In this document: in pieces, positions 41,076 through 50,279 of the stretch
How positions within the stretch are numbered: the first letter of the stretch is position 1
How the letters are laid out: the number at the start of each line of letters is the position of its first letter
Source: JAFMPW01 sp041743085
Lineage (GTDB): Bacteria; Bacteroidota; Bacteroidia; Flavobacteriales; Flavobacteriaceae
Length of the DNA stretch: 64,000 nt
Assembly: GCA_041743085.1 (NCBI GenBank)
Contig: JBGTNL010000052.1
Span: 32,985-96,984 of the forward strand
Reading direction: 5' to 3'
Translations under genes and position numbers: made by a program
The notes under the pieces: model-generated
The model's database searches: none
The model's input: only the letters and a program-made list of their open reading frames with translations
What the model was told of the DNA's origin: nothing

Positions 41076-42602
41076 ATGGAAATAGAAGAAATAGAGAATA
41101 TAGAGTTGAAATTCCTGGATCTGAAGGATTACCAGCAGCTTAAGGAAGCAATGCTCTCGTCATATTTGAATTTGCCGGATCCCTATTGGGAGGAAGATCA
41201 GATTGAAACCCTGATAGCCAAATTTCCCGAAGGACAGGTAGTTATAAAAATCAATGATCAGTTGGCAGGTTGTGCCTTATCCATTATTGTCGCCTATGAT
41301 CAGTTTGAGGAGCACCATACTTATGAAGAGATCACTTCTAAATATACATTCGACACGCATACCGACGAAGGAGATGTGCTTTACGGAATAGATATTTTTA
41401 TAAAACCAGAGTTCCGCGGCCTGAGATTGGGCCGGAGGTTATATGACTACCGCAAAGAACTCTGCGAGAAGTTGAATTTAAAGAGCATTATTTTTGGCGG
41501 GAGAATGCCGAACTACCACAAATATGCCGAGAGTGTATCCCCAAAAGAATATATTGAAAGCGTTAGAAGGCAGGAAATTGAGGACCCTGTGCTCAATTTT
41601 CAGATCTCCAATGATTTTCATCCGGCCAGGATCATGAAAGGTTATTTGGAAGGAGATAAAGCTTCCCAGGATTTTGCCGTCTTGATGGAATGGGATAACG
41701 TTTATTATCAAAAACCCTCCAAAAAAGCTGCAACCAAAAAAACCATTATCCGTTTGGGGCTAATACAGTGGCAGATGAGGCCCTACGAAAATATGGAAGC
41801 ACTTTTGCAGCAAGCGGAGTATTTTATAGATGCCGTATCGGGATACAGGTCGGATTTTGCCTTGTTCCCGGAGTTTTTTAACGCCCCTTTGATGGCAGAT
41901 GACAATCACCTTTCCACTGCCGATGCCATACGGGAATTAGCAAAACATACGGAGAGTATTGTAAAGAAATTTTCTGAGTTTTCCATTTCATACAACATAA
42001 ATATCATTACCGGGAGTATGCCGGAGGTCATTGATGAAAGTTTGTACAACGTAGGTCACTTATGCCGAAGAGATGGAAGCATTGAACGTTATGAGAAGTT
42101 ACATATAACCCCAAATGAAGCCAAAGTATGGGGCATGCAGGGTGGGAATGAACTCCGTGCTTTGGAGACCGATTGCGGTAAAATAGGGGTTCTCATCTGC
42201 TACGATTCCGAGTTTCCGGAATTGAGCAGAATCCTGGCGGATGAGGGAATGGATATTTTATTTATTCCGTTTTTGACAGATACCCAAAACGGGTATTCAA
42301 GAGTGCGCAACTGCGCTCAGGCCAGGGCGATAGAAAATGAATGTTATGTAGCTATTGCCGGTAGTGTAGGGAATTTACCCAATGTGCAAAATATGGACAT
42401 TCAATTTGCACAATCCATGGTATTTACTCCCTGCGATTTTTCCTTTCCCACCAACGGAATAAAAGCGGAGGCCACCCCCAATACCGAAATGATCCTCATT
42501 GCAGATGTTGACATTGCTTTACTCAGGGAACTGAATCAGTTTGGAGCCGTCCGTAATTTGAGAGACAGAAGAAAGGATCTGTTTGAACTGAGAAAAAAAT
42601 AG
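41076..42602 (+). CDS. GNAT acetyltransferase-carbon-nitrogen hydrolase fusion
   Basis: 508 residues. Residues 1-215 are a GNAT acetyltransferase with the acetyl-CoA loop in DIFIKPEFRGLRLGRRLYDY. Residues 220-508 are a nitrilase-superfamily amidase with the Glu-Lys-Cys triad visible in FALFPEFFNAPL, YEKLHITPNEAKV and VLICYDSEFPELSRIL. The second half is closest in look to N-carbamoylputrescine amidase and omega-amidase types. Such GNAT-CN hydrolase fusions occur in many Bacteroidota; the substrate is unknown, but the polyamine operon just upstream suggests an amine or amide. Confidence 0.9.
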   Translation: MEIEEIENIELKFLDLKDYQQLKEAMLSSYLNLPDPYWEEDQIETLIAKFPEGQVVIKINDQLAGCALSIIVAYDQFEEHHTYEEITSKYTFDTHTDEGDVLYGIDIFIKPEFRGLRLGRRLYDYRKELCEKLNLKSIIFGGRMPNYHKYAESVSPKEYIESVRRQEIEDPVLNFQISNDFHPARIMKGYLEGDKASQDFAVLMEWDNVYYQKPSKKAATKKTIIRLGLIQWQMRPYENMEALLQQAEYFIDAVSGYRSDFALFPEFFNAPLMADDNHLSTADAIRELAKHTESIVKKFSEFSISYNINIITGSMPEVIDESLYNVGHLCRRDGSIERYEKLHITPNEAKVWGMQGGNELRALETDCGKIGVLICYDSEFPELSRILADEGMDILFIPFLTDTQNGYSRVRNCAQARAIENECYVAIAGSVGNLPNVQNMDIQFAQSMVFTPCDFSFPTNGIKAEATPNTEMILIADVDIALLRELNQFGAVRNLRDRRKDLFELRKK

Positions 42603-42837
42603 CTTTTTGAGAAATTACCCTCTTAATTTAACGGCATATGTTCTAAATTAGGGGAAGCATTCATTCAAATTACAGACCAAACTAAACCACTCCTATGGAT
42701 TGAAAATCCATGCCTGTCCGTCCTATGGCGGAGGTTTTGAAAAGCAATGAAATTGCCAACGGTTATTGGGTTACCAAGTTGTTCGTTATTTAGTCGGAAC
42801 GCCTTAATAACTTAATAATCAATAACCTATAACTATT
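42603..42837. other. Gap after the fusion gene
   Basis: No gene is seen. It contains ATGGATTGAAAATCCAT (42694-42710), an imperfect palindrome, and an AT-rich tract (42790-42837) before the fragment at 42838. Confidence 0.3.
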
Positions 42838-42933
42838 ATGGCCAAAATATTTTTAGAAACCGAAAGTCTTGCACTAAAGTACATACCTGCCTGCCAGCCA
42901 GGCAGGGTTTCAACTAACGACTGCGACCAATGA
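42838..42933 (+). pseudogene. Short ORF resembling a truncated acetyltransferase N-terminus
   Basis: 31 residues, MAKIFLETESLALKYIP followed by ACQPGRVSTNDCDQ. The first 15 residues look like the start of GNAT acetyltransferases (IFLETERL-type). The second part comes from a CCTGCCTGCC-AGCCAGGCAGG inverted repeat inserted at 42890-42906. The stop TGA overlaps the start of the VOC gene (ATGA), so it could also act as a coupled leader peptide. Confidence 0.3.
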
Positions 42934-43343
42934 AAAAAGCACCCTTTCATTTGTCCTTACCCTGTTACAGCATTGCGAAAACTAAGAAATTCTATGAAGA
43001 TATTATCGGAGCAAGACTGGGAAGGCATTCCACCCAATGGATAGATATCGACCTTTTTGGCAACCAGATTACCTTTACAAAATCCGGGGATTTCAACTTT
43101 GCTTTCAGATCCTATAATTTTGAGGGTACTGTTTTGCCTTCATTCCATTTTGGAGTTATAGTAGCTAGGGAAACCTGGGATCAGCTTTATGGCAAACTCA
43201 AAGACTCAGAACATGAGATAACCCCTCAACTGACTTTTCTTCACAATAAAAATGGCGAGCACTGTTCCTTCTTTATAAAAGATCCGAACGGGCACTCTTT
43301 GGAATTCAAATCCTTTAAAAATCAAAAGGAAGTATTTTATTAG
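42930..43343 (+). CDS. VOC family (glyoxalase/dioxygenase-like) protein
   Basis: 137 residues. A vicinal-oxygen-chelate beta-alpha-beta fold is suggested by FHLSLPCYSIAKTKKFYEDI, IGARLGRHSTQWIDIDLFGN, SFHFGVIVARETWDQLY and FFIKDPNGHSLEFKSFKN. The first His, the His in SFHFG and the Glu in SLEFKSF could be metal ligands. Proteins of this type include glyoxalases and extradiol dioxygenases; the substrate is unknown. It converges with the threonine dehydrogenase gene 10 bp away. Confidence 0.85.
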   Translation: MKKAPFHLSLPCYSIAKTKKFYEDIIGARLGRHSTQWIDIDLFGNQITFTKSGDFNFAFRSYNFEGTVLPSFHFGVIVARETWDQLYGKLKDSEHEITPQLTFLHNKNGEHCSFFIKDPNGHSLEFKSFKNQKEVFY

Positions 43344-43353
43344 GGAAATATGG

Positions 43354-44295
43354 TCATACCTTTAAATTCCCCAACATCTCCTTCGTAGTTCTTTCCATGT
43401 CAAATTCGGGCTGCCATCCCCAATCTGCCCGTGCCTTGGAGTCGTCAATACTGTTGGGCCAGGAATCTGCGATGGACTGCCTGAAATCCGGGGCATAGGA
43501 AATTGTAAAATCCGGAATATGTTTTCTTATGCTTTGTTCAATGTCTTCGGGGGCAAAGCTCATAGCGGACAGATTATAAGAAGACCTTACCGAAATGTAC
43601 TTCGGATCACAATGCATAAGTTCAAGGGTAGCGCGTATGGCATCATCCATAAACATCATCGGCAGCCTGGTGCCTTCCTTGAGGAAGCATTCGTAGTTTT
43701 TAGCTGCAACAGCGTTATGATAGATCTCTACCGCATAGTCAGTTGTCCCGCCTCCGGGAAGCGTCTTCCAACTGATCAATCCCGGGTAACGGACACTTCT
43801 CACATCTACATTGAACTTATGATGATAGTAGGAACACCAACGTTCACCGGATTGTTTGCTGATTCCGTATACCGTACTGGGTTCCATAATGGTATTCTGG
43901 GGGGTGTTTTCAATGGGGGTATTGGCCCCGAATACGGCAATGCTCGATGGCCAGAAAACTTTTGAAATTTTGTTCTCCCTGGCAAGGTTAAGCACGTTAA
44001 AAAGCGAATTCATATTCAGGTTCCACGCCCGCATCGGGAATTTTTCCGCGGTGGCGCTTAGCATGGCGGCCATAAGATATACCTCCTCTATTTCATAATG
44101 CATTACTACATCCTCAATGGCCCCGTAGTTGGTGGCATCCAGAAGTTCAAAAGGGCCGGAAGACATTAAATTTGTCCCTCCTTCACGGATGTCGCTTGCA
44201 ACTACCCGTTCGGGGCTGTATTGTTCCCTGAGGGCTAAGGTTAATTCCGTGCCTATCTGGCCACAGGCGCCTAAAATGAGAATGGTTTTTTGCAT
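43354..44295 (-). CDS. L-threonine 3-dehydrogenase, short-chain (epimerase-like) type
   Basis: 313 residues. The Rossmann start is ILILGACGQIGTELTLAL and the catalytic site is SSIAVFG with YGISK. SVRYPGLISWKTLPGGGTTD and YAVEIYHNAV are characteristic of the SDR-type threonine dehydrogenases of Bacteroidota, which resemble UDP-glucose epimerases. It oxidises threonine to 2-amino-3-ketobutyrate with NAD+. The 2-amino-3-ketobutyrate ligase partner (kbl) is not adjacent. It is monocistronic. Confidence 0.9.
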   Translation of the reverse strand: MQKTILILGACGQIGTELTLALREQYSPERVVASDIREGGTNLMSSGPFELLDATNYGAIEDVVMHYEIEEVYLMAAMLSATAEKFPMRAWNLNMNSLFNVLNLARENKISKVFWPSSIAVFGANTPIENTPQNTIMEPSTVYGISKQSGERWCSYYHHKFNVDVRSVRYPGLISWKTLPGGGTTDYAVEIYHNAVAAKNYECFLKEGTRLPMMFMDDAIRATLELMHCDPKYISVRSSYNLSAMSFAPEDIEQSIRKHIPDFTISYAPDFRQSIADSWPNSIDDSKARADWGWQPEFDMERTTKEMLGNLKV

Positions 44296-44359
44296 TTAAG
44301 TGAAGTTAATTAAAGAAAGGGGTAAAGATAGCCGATATTAAAATTTGTACATTCGTTCT

Positions 44360-44854
44360 ATGGGAAAATTATTGATTGCTGCCACTTTAATCTTTTTGTT
44401 CATTTCCTGCAGGCAGCAGGTACCGGAGGTAGAAATAGCTGCTGCATCGGACAACGAATTAGCGATGGATGACATGCCAAAAAGAATGGCAATAGATTCA
44501 AAAGCGATGTCAATTCTGAAGGAGTGGCCCGAGTTCAATACTCTGGAAACCAGTTTTGATGCCCTGTATAATGCTGAAAACAGGGAAGATCTAATACTGA
44601 TCGTGGAAGACTTTGTGGAAAAACAGAAAGTGATGGAGGAAGTAGAATATCCGGAGGCCTTTGATACCCCCCAGATCAAAAGCAGGCAAAAAGTTTTAAA
44701 GACCAATATTTTAAAGGTAAAGGCGGCTTTGGAATACAGAACCGATGTCTCAGGACCTACCACAGAAATGATCGAAGCCTACAATGCCCTTAGGAGACAG
44801 TTCAATGTGACGGTAAACAATACCCTGGATACAAAGCTGATACTGGAGGAATAG
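44360..44854 (+). CDS. Small lipoprotein of unknown function
   Basis: 164 residues from ATG 44360. An upstream ATG 5 codons earlier is possible, but MGKLLIAATLIFLFISC is a clean lipoprotein signal with Cys at residue 17. The mature part is mostly alpha-helical and charged (KEWPEFNTLETSFDALYNAE, NREDLILIVEDFVEKQKVME, RQKVLKTNILKVKAALEYR, MIEAYNALRRQFNVTVNNTL). I do not recognise a family. It is divergent from the threonine dehydrogenase gene with 64 bp between the starts. Confidence 0.72.
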   Translation: MGKLLIAATLIFLFISCRQQVPEVEIAAASDNELAMDDMPKRMAIDSKAMSILKEWPEFNTLETSFDALYNAENREDLILIVEDFVEKQKVMEEVEYPEAFDTPQIKSRQKVLKTNILKVKAALEYRTDVSGPTTEMIEAYNALRRQFNVTVNNTLDTKLILEE

Positions 44855-44930
44855 CCGGTTACCCAAGTAATCAAATCCGGCAATGGTAAAGGGACGTTTA
44901 TGCCCCTTTTGATCCTAAAATAAACTTTTT

Positions 44931-45635
44931 CTATTCCTTTGTTTCAGCAGGGGCAGTCTTTCTGGATTCCAATGCCTGTTTGCTTAAACTGGCAAGGTTA
45001 AAATTAGGATCAATTTTTAGTGCTTCGTCAATGCTCGCAATGGCGGCATCAATATCGTTTTTATCCATATTGTACTGAACCAAGCCTTTTAAATGCAAAA
45101 AAGCGGCCTTTAAAGGCACTTCGTATGGTTGTTGCCTCTCATAGAAGGCATATTTCATATCATCCTTGGCATTTGCTATGCCGTAGTCAATATTTGAAGA
45201 AGCTCCGGTGTTGTCGCCGGTCTGTATTTTTAGATCCGCCAACTCGTACGCCAGATAGGCATTCGGGGTTCTTAAGTAGAGTATTTCAAATTGTTCCAAA
45301 GCCCGCTTAGGTTGGTTTAGGGCCTTTAGGGAAATAGCCTTTACCTGTACGGCCAGATCGGAAGCGGAGTCATTTTTCTCAATTCCAATGGTATTTAAGG
45401 CCTGTAGATGTTGATTGTTATTGGTGTAAACATAAGCCAGGGTATCCCGCCGTTCGTTTGTAGGTGAAAGCACGTTCAGATGGGTGAGTGCGTTGATCAC
45501 TCCGGTGATATCTCCCTGCAATCGCATTTCTTTGTAGAATGCCTCATAATGTTTTTGGAGGTCTGAGGGGGTTTGGGCATGGGATGTCATACCCGCGCTA
45601 AGTAACAAAATAAAAAATACCCTTCTCATCTTCAT
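44931..45635 (-). CDS. Secreted TPR-repeat protein
   Basis: 234 residues with a signal peptide (MRRVFFILLLSAGMTSHA-Q; the start could also be two codons later). Helical TPR-like repeats fill the rest (RRDTLAYVYTNNNQHLQALN, AISLKALNQPKRALEQFEIL, YLAYELADLKIQTGDNTGAS, LKGLVQYNMDKNDIDAAIAS, IDEALKIDPNFNLASLSKQA). TPR proteins serve as binding scaffolds; no partner is indicated. Both neighbours are separate units. A weak inverted repeat AAAGGG...CCCCTTT lies just after its stop at about 44887-44910. Confidence 0.82.
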   Translation of the reverse strand: MKMRRVFFILLLSAGMTSHAQTPSDLQKHYEAFYKEMRLQGDITGVINALTHLNVLSPTNERRDTLAYVYTNNNQHLQALNTIGIEKNDSASDLAVQVKAISLKALNQPKRALEQFEILYLRTPNAYLAYELADLKIQTGDNTGASSNIDYGIANAKDDMKYAFYERQQPYEVPLKAAFLHLKGLVQYNMDKNDIDAAIASIDEALKIDPNFNLASLSKQALESRKTAPAETKE

Positions 45636-45712
45636 TTATTTAAGTGCGGCAAAACTACTACATTTTTTTCTGTATTCGGATAAGGAATTTCTTAAAACGG
45701 CGCTCATCAAAC

Positions 45713-45744
45713 AAAAAAGGATGCCGATCGGCATCCTTTTTTTT
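45713..45744 (-). terminator. Strong bidirectional terminator
   Basis: GGATGCCGATCGGCATCC (45719-45736) is a perfect 18 bp palindrome with six A before and eight T after. It serves the gene ending at 45768 on the minus strand. Confidence 0.82.
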
Positions 45745-45767
45745 ATGGTGGTTTAGTTAGTCGGTTT

Positions 45768-46142
45768 TTAAACCGTGGTCAGCGTAATATCTTTCCTGGT
45801 GTAGGATCTTAAGAGCCCCGCATAAAATGCCAGACTTTTATTATCCGTATCAAGACAGGACTTTAAAAACTCTTTTAGATTTTGAAACAACAAATTTGCA
45901 TGTAGCGTAGGCACATTCAAATTCACCGTTCTCGGATCATAAAATTTATCGTCCATTACGATATCCATTTCTATCCTTTTTCTGTGATAGTCAATAGATA
46001 CGTCCGCGGCGTTGTAATGCTTTTTTACAATCGCCTGGTGAAGGTTTTGAAACCTTTTGGTCATCTTGCCTTTGGCACAACTTCGGGAGATGAGGTTTTC
46101 TGTTTCCATTAACACCCTCCCCTTAATACTTGTTCTTTCCAT
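45768..46142 (-). CDS. Conserved hypothetical protein
   Basis: 124 residues, no signal peptide, fairly basic. It contains CAKGKMTKRFQNLHQAIVKK, VSIDYHRKRIEMDIVMDDKF, LNVPTLHANLLFQNLKEFLK and a C-terminal RSYTRKDITLTTV. I do not recognise a family and see no catalytic motif. The start could also be the Met at residue 12. It is a single-gene unit with a strong terminator. Confidence 0.62.
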   Translation of the reverse strand: MERTSIKGRVLMETENLISRSCAKGKMTKRFQNLHQAIVKKHYNAADVSIDYHRKRIEMDIVMDDKFYDPRTVNLNVPTLHANLLFQNLKEFLKSCLDTDNKSLAFYAGLLRSYTRKDITLTTV

Positions 46143-46264
46143 GACACTATGGGTTTTAATATTTACATAAAGATACGCTTTATCGATAAAAAGCTGTGAA
46201 TCAACAAGATAATTTAACCGTTTATCGATGTTTTTGTTGTGAAAGGTGAATTTAGTGTGGTGAA

Positions 46265-47074
46265 TTAATCAGTTATAGGGGTTGAAAAGTGATAATTTTT
46301 AGTAAGAATATTCCTACTTTTTATCTGTTTTCCTCTATTTTTTTCTCTTTTGGAGGCATATTGAGGAGCCGGAAGACCTCTTTTTTCTGCCTGAATTGTA
46401 TAATAATCCATCTTTTGGGGATGGGCAGGATATACCCCATTAAAGGTTTCATTCCAGTAGTTGTTCGTTAAAATGGTTTTTATGATACCCAGACAATCAC
46501 TCAGGTGAATAAGATTTACGTAGTTCCCCCCGTTATTCAATTCTTTTTTGCCGGCCAGATGGCTCACGGGATGTCTTTGTGGGCCTATGAGTCCCCCGAA
46601 ACGAATTATGGCAGTTTGCAACCGACTGTCATTTCGGAATATATTTTCTGCCTTAAGCAATTGCTTTCCGGATTCGGTGGCAGGGTGTGGTTCATCATCT
46701 TCGGTCACGTCTCCGCCCAGATCCCCGTAAACCGAGGTACTGCTTATGAATATTACTTTCTGAATATCAGAAGAACTAATTTCATTGTGCAGCAATTTTA
46801 TTTTTTGCACGTAATTTTCACTTTTACTTCCTCGTAATTTGGGAGGAATATTTATGACCAGAATTTCAAGCGCTGATAAAAAGTCCGACACACGGCCTTC
46901 AATGCCATCTTCAGAAAGCACAATTTTAAAGGGCTTTATTCCGGCTTTTTTCAGGTCCCCGAGTTTTTCTTTGGAAGTGGTGCTGCCATGAACAATGTAA
47001 TTCTCAGCCAACAGGTCTTTAGCCAGGGGTAACCCCAGCCAACCACATCCGATAATGCCAATAGTACTATTCAA
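46265..47074 (-). CDS. NAD(P)-dependent epimerase/dehydratase-like SDR protein
   Basis: 269 residues. The nucleotide-binding start is TIGIIGCGWLGLPLAKDLL. SSTSVYGDLGGDVTEDDEP resembles the extended SDR active-site strand, and ETAIIRFGGL-type sequence follows (TAIIRFGGLIGPQRHP), then YVNLIHLSDCLGIIKTIL. It resembles the YeeZ-like group. The usual YxxxK is not evident (SGKQLLKAE stands in its place), so catalysis is uncertain. Its start overlaps the end of the M28 peptidase gene by 8 bp. Confidence 0.82.
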   Translation of the reverse strand: MNSTIGIIGCGWLGLPLAKDLLAENYIVHGSTTSKEKLGDLKKAGIKPFKIVLSEDGIEGRVSDFLSALEILVINIPPKLRGSKSENYVQKIKLLHNEISSSDIQKVIFISSTSVYGDLGGDVTEDDEPHPATESGKQLLKAENIFRNDSRLQTAIIRFGGLIGPQRHPVSHLAGKKELNNGGNYVNLIHLSDCLGIIKTILTNNYWNETFNGVYPAHPQKMDYYTIQAEKRGLPAPQYASKREKNRGKQIKSRNILTKNYHFSTPITD

Positions 47075-49352
47075 ATCTCACGGTTTTGGTTACCAAGATG
47101 GCATCGTTCAGGACAAAGGGCATAGGGATATTCTCCTCAGGTCTTTCCGGTATGGTAAAGGAGGGATTGCTCAGAATGTCATTGGAAGCCTCAAATAGTG
47201 TAAGTTCCAGTATGCTATCCCTGGGAACGGTTAGCTTTAGTTCGGTATAGGTGTTATTGCTGATATAATGGGTTACCAGCTTCCCATTCCTCCTGTTATT
47301 CAAATAGTACCGAGATAAAGGAATTTGGTTAACCTCTGCCTTATTAATTGGTATGTCATTAGTAAATACTTCCAACCGGTTAACATTCCGTTGAGGGGTT
47401 ATACATATTTCCAGAATCCGGTATTCTCCACTGATCGTATCTTTTGTTTTTTCAATTTCCGGAGTATGTATTTCTTTGATCGGCGCTTCCGATACAAAGG
47501 TAAAACCTGTGCCGTACTTGCTGCTGAGGGTTTTGTCACTTAATTTTTCCGGTACCTTTTTGTTTTTGCCCAAATATTGACTTGTCCAGTCAGACAAAAC
47601 GTGTTCATAGGTAGCCCATTGCGCGGTTTCCTCATCGGCATTGAAGACATAGAGAAGGCTGGTAGGTTTGGCATTTTCCAAGTCAAACCCAGAGTTCAAA
47701 TGCGCCGATACCATAAAACCAATGCACAATATAAAACTGAGAAAAGCCAGTCGGTTTTTGTTTCTGTAAAATCCAAAGACCGAAAGTACCAGCAGGAAAG
47801 TTAAACTAACCAAAAGTGTAGAAGCTATCATCATTTTCAGTCCTAAACCTACAGGGAATAATTTCACTAACGGCGCATAAATCCAAAGAGCGGGCAGCGT
47901 CAAAAAAACCAACAAATATGGATTTGGTCTTTGTTGATTTATGATAACGAGAAATGCTGCCAGAAGAGCGAACAGGGGAATACTAAAAAAACCGGCTCCC
48001 GGCAAATAGGCCGAAACGGCCATACAGATGAGCAGCCACAAAACAATGGGCGCAACCAATAAGTTCGCGGTGTTGATCCTTCTGTATTTATGATAAGCCC
48101 AGAAGCAGATGGCGATAGAAAAAAATGTAAACGCCAGTATATAGGTATATCCGTTATATGTGAATCCATGAAGGATATCCCCGTATTGCGGGTAAACCCA
48201 TTTTAAAAATGTCCAGCTGTAAAAGCCCACGAGGCCATTGATGATTAACACAATAAGCATAGGTAAACTTCCCCTGGCTATTCCTTTATGATCCAGAACT
48301 TTCTTTCGGATTCCATGAATCAATAAGATGATAAACAGGAGCACTGCCATGCCAAACATGGGCCAGATCCATTCAAAAGGATAGGTGACGATTTTGAAAA
48401 AGGGTACATTAAAATACACGTATTCATTAAGGCTTTTTAAATTATTAAGGTCGGACTCGCTAAAATACAACAGCAAAGGCATCAGGTAACTTCCCTGGTG
48501 TGCCAGCGAATTCCGGTCTAATCTTTCAGAACTGTCCCTGGCCGTGTGATAGTCAAAATGATCGTCAATAAAAGCGAAGTTAAAACCTTCAATGTCCCCA
48601 TCCTCCCTGAATACGGTTAAATCGGTGTCATTGGGCAACAATTTATAAATGCTATAGGCCAGAGAATTGGCCACGGGATATTCGGGATTTGCCGCTATGA
48701 ATTCCTTGATAAGTCTGCCATTGCCCCGGTTGGTCTCGATCAGCATAATGGCGGGACCTCCGCTTCCACGGGCTTCAAAATTTAACGCAAGGCCAACTTC
48801 ATTTGCCCAGGGATGATTATTTACGAAGAGATCAGCGCCGTTTAGCCCTAGTTCTTCGGCATCGGTAATAAGAATGATGATATCATTTTTTGGAGTTTTA
48901 TTCCGGGCTAAAAAAGTCCGGATACCTTCCAGAATAGTGGCTACCCCGCTGCCCGCATCACTGGCTCCCAGGGAGGAGTGGGGACTGCTGTCATAGTGCG
49001 AAAGCAGCAACAGCGCTTTTCCTTCCCCTGTCCCCTTAATTCGTGCAAGAATATTTGTGGCCCTGCTTAAATTGGCCCAGTCACCCGCGGTATACCCTTC
49101 CTGCGTGCTGGTTTTGAGTCCCATTTTCCCCAATTCCGAGATAATGTACCCCCTTACGGTACGGTGGGCAGGAAAACCCACTCCATGTGGTTCCTTAGAA
49201 ATCTGTTTTACATGTGAGAGTGCCCTGTCTGTTGAAAAGGAAGTATCAGAAATTTCAGCGCCTTGATGATATGAAGGAACAGATGTCCGGAAACTCCAGT
49301 AGATGGCCAAAAGCATTAGTAATAAGGTAATCAGGGAAGCAAATTTTTTCAT
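47067..49352 (-). CDS. Membrane-bound M28 family aminopeptidase
   Basis: 761 residues from ATG 49350-49352. One N-terminal helix is followed by an M28 zinc peptidase domain at about 60-310 (LLLLSHYDSSPHSSLGASDA, GSGVATILEGIRTF, IILITDAEELGLNGADLFVN, FIDDHFDYHTARD). At least eight membrane helices follow at about 325-570, and a soluble C-terminal domain of about 170 residues ends the protein. The layout resembles ER-type M28 aminopeptidases of eukaryotes (Fxna/ERMP1-like). The dehydratase-like gene is coupled to its 3' end. Confidence 0.9.
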   Translation of the reverse strand: MKKFASLITLLLMLLAIYWSFRTSVPSYHQGAEISDTSFSTDRALSHVKQISKEPHGVGFPAHRTVRGYIISELGKMGLKTSTQEGYTAGDWANLSRATNILARIKGTGEGKALLLLSHYDSSPHSSLGASDAGSGVATILEGIRTFLARNKTPKNDIIILITDAEELGLNGADLFVNNHPWANEVGLALNFEARGSGGPAIMLIETNRGNGRLIKEFIAANPEYPVANSLAYSIYKLLPNDTDLTVFREDGDIEGFNFAFIDDHFDYHTARDSSERLDRNSLAHQGSYLMPLLLYFSESDLNNLKSLNEYVYFNVPFFKIVTYPFEWIWPMFGMAVLLFIILLIHGIRKKVLDHKGIARGSLPMLIVLIINGLVGFYSWTFLKWVYPQYGDILHGFTYNGYTYILAFTFFSIAICFWAYHKYRRINTANLLVAPIVLWLLICMAVSAYLPGAGFFSIPLFALLAAFLVIINQQRPNPYLLVFLTLPALWIYAPLVKLFPVGLGLKMMIASTLLVSLTFLLVLSVFGFYRNKNRLAFLSFILCIGFMVSAHLNSGFDLENAKPTSLLYVFNADEETAQWATYEHVLSDWTSQYLGKNKKVPEKLSDKTLSSKYGTGFTFVSEAPIKEIHTPEIEKTKDTISGEYRILEICITPQRNVNRLEVFTNDIPINKAEVNQIPLSRYYLNNRRNGKLVTHYISNNTYTELKLTVPRDSILELTLFEASNDILSNPSFTIPERPEENIPMPFVLNDAILVTKTVRFE

Positions 49353-49470
49353 CTCAGAAGGTTGAAGCATAAATGTATAAAATTCTTTTAGCTAAGAAGA
49401 TTTAATCGATTTTATTTAAAAAGTTGCGCCAAAATCCTTATATTTAAGATTAACCTAAAACCAAACAACC

Positions 49471-49941
49471 ATGGGAATCAAGAGTTTTATGGGCCGCAGG
49501 GCCAAGACATCCTCTAAAAAGGATTATGATGCGCCCATTCTGGTTGAAGACTACATGACAAAAAAATTAACCACTTTTAGTCCCGAGCAATCTATTTTGG
49601 AAGTCATGGAATCTTTTGCAAAAAACCGTATATCCGGGGGCCCTGTATTGGATGACAATGGATTTTTGGTAGGGATCATTTCGGAAGCGGACTGTATGAA
49701 ACAGATCTCCGAGAGCCGTTATTTTAATCAGCCCATCCTCGATAAAGAAGTGGAACGCTTTATGACCAAGGATGTGGAGACCATTCCCCATGATATGAGT
49801 ATTTTTGATGCCGCAGGCGTTTTTGATAAACACAACAGGAGAAGACTGCCTGTGATGAAAAACGGACTGCTCGTAGGACAAATAAGTCGAAAGGACATCG
49901 TTATAGCCGCCCTGAAACTTACCGGGCATAATTGGAAATAG
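49471..49941 (+). CDS. CBS-domain pair protein
   Basis: 156 residues, cytoplasmic. Two CBS motifs are clear: DYMTKKLTTFSPEQSILEVM with GGPVLDDNGFLVGIISEADC, and RFMTKDVETIPHDMSIFDAA with RRLPVMKNGLLVGQISRKDI. Such stand-alone pairs bind adenine nucleotides and act as regulators or energy sensors. A basic N-terminus (FMGRRAKTSSKK) precedes the first motif. No target gene is adjacent; a 41-residue ORF follows at 50047. Confidence 0.88.
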   Translation: MGIKSFMGRRAKTSSKKDYDAPILVEDYMTKKLTTFSPEQSILEVMESFAKNRISGGPVLDDNGFLVGIISEADCMKQISESRYFNQPILDKEVERFMTKDVETIPHDMSIFDAAGVFDKHNRRRLPVMKNGLLVGQISRKDIVIAALKLTGHNWK

Positions 49942-50046
49942 AAACTTCCTCATTTTCAGGCGATAGTGGCTTTTTTTATCGAAAAGTTGAAAAAAATATA
50001 GTACTTCTCAAAAATTTTATGGTTATTTAAGGAAAATTCCTACAGT

Positions 50047-50172
50047 ATGTATGATTATGTGAGTTTATTTTCCCTCGCCGCGGTTCTTTTCGTCGCAATC
50101 ATGATTGTATGTTTCGTTATACCGAGTTTCAACCCCCAGGCCAGGAATTTTAAGAATCCCCGCAAGCATTAG
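50047..50172 (+). CDS. Small single-pass membrane protein candidate (41 residues)
   Basis: ATG 50047, stop TAG 50170-50172. The product has a hydrophobic helix (LFSLAAVLFVAIMIVCFVI) followed by a basic, Asn/Pro-rich tail (PSFNPQARNFKNPRKH). This is the composition of a genuine membrane micro-protein. It lies 105 bp after the CBS gene on the same strand. No family is recognised. Confidence 0.5.
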   Translation: MYDYVSLFSLAAVLFVAIMIVCFVIPSFNPQARNFKNPRKH

Positions 50173-50243
50173 GCCATAACTTCGAATTTAAGAGTTACGT
50201 ATTTGCGATATAGCTAATTAAATGGTATTTCAACAAATTGATT

Positions 50244-50273
50244 TCGGTTCCTGAATTCACAGATATACATTTG
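50244..50273 (+). promoter_or_regulatory. Candidate promoter of a short transcript
   Basis: TACATTTG at 50266-50273 is an exact -7 box. Nineteen bases upstream stands TCG (50244-50246) in place of TTG. A strong terminator lies only about 50-80 bp downstream. Confidence 0.5.
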
Positions 50274-50279
50274 TAAGAC

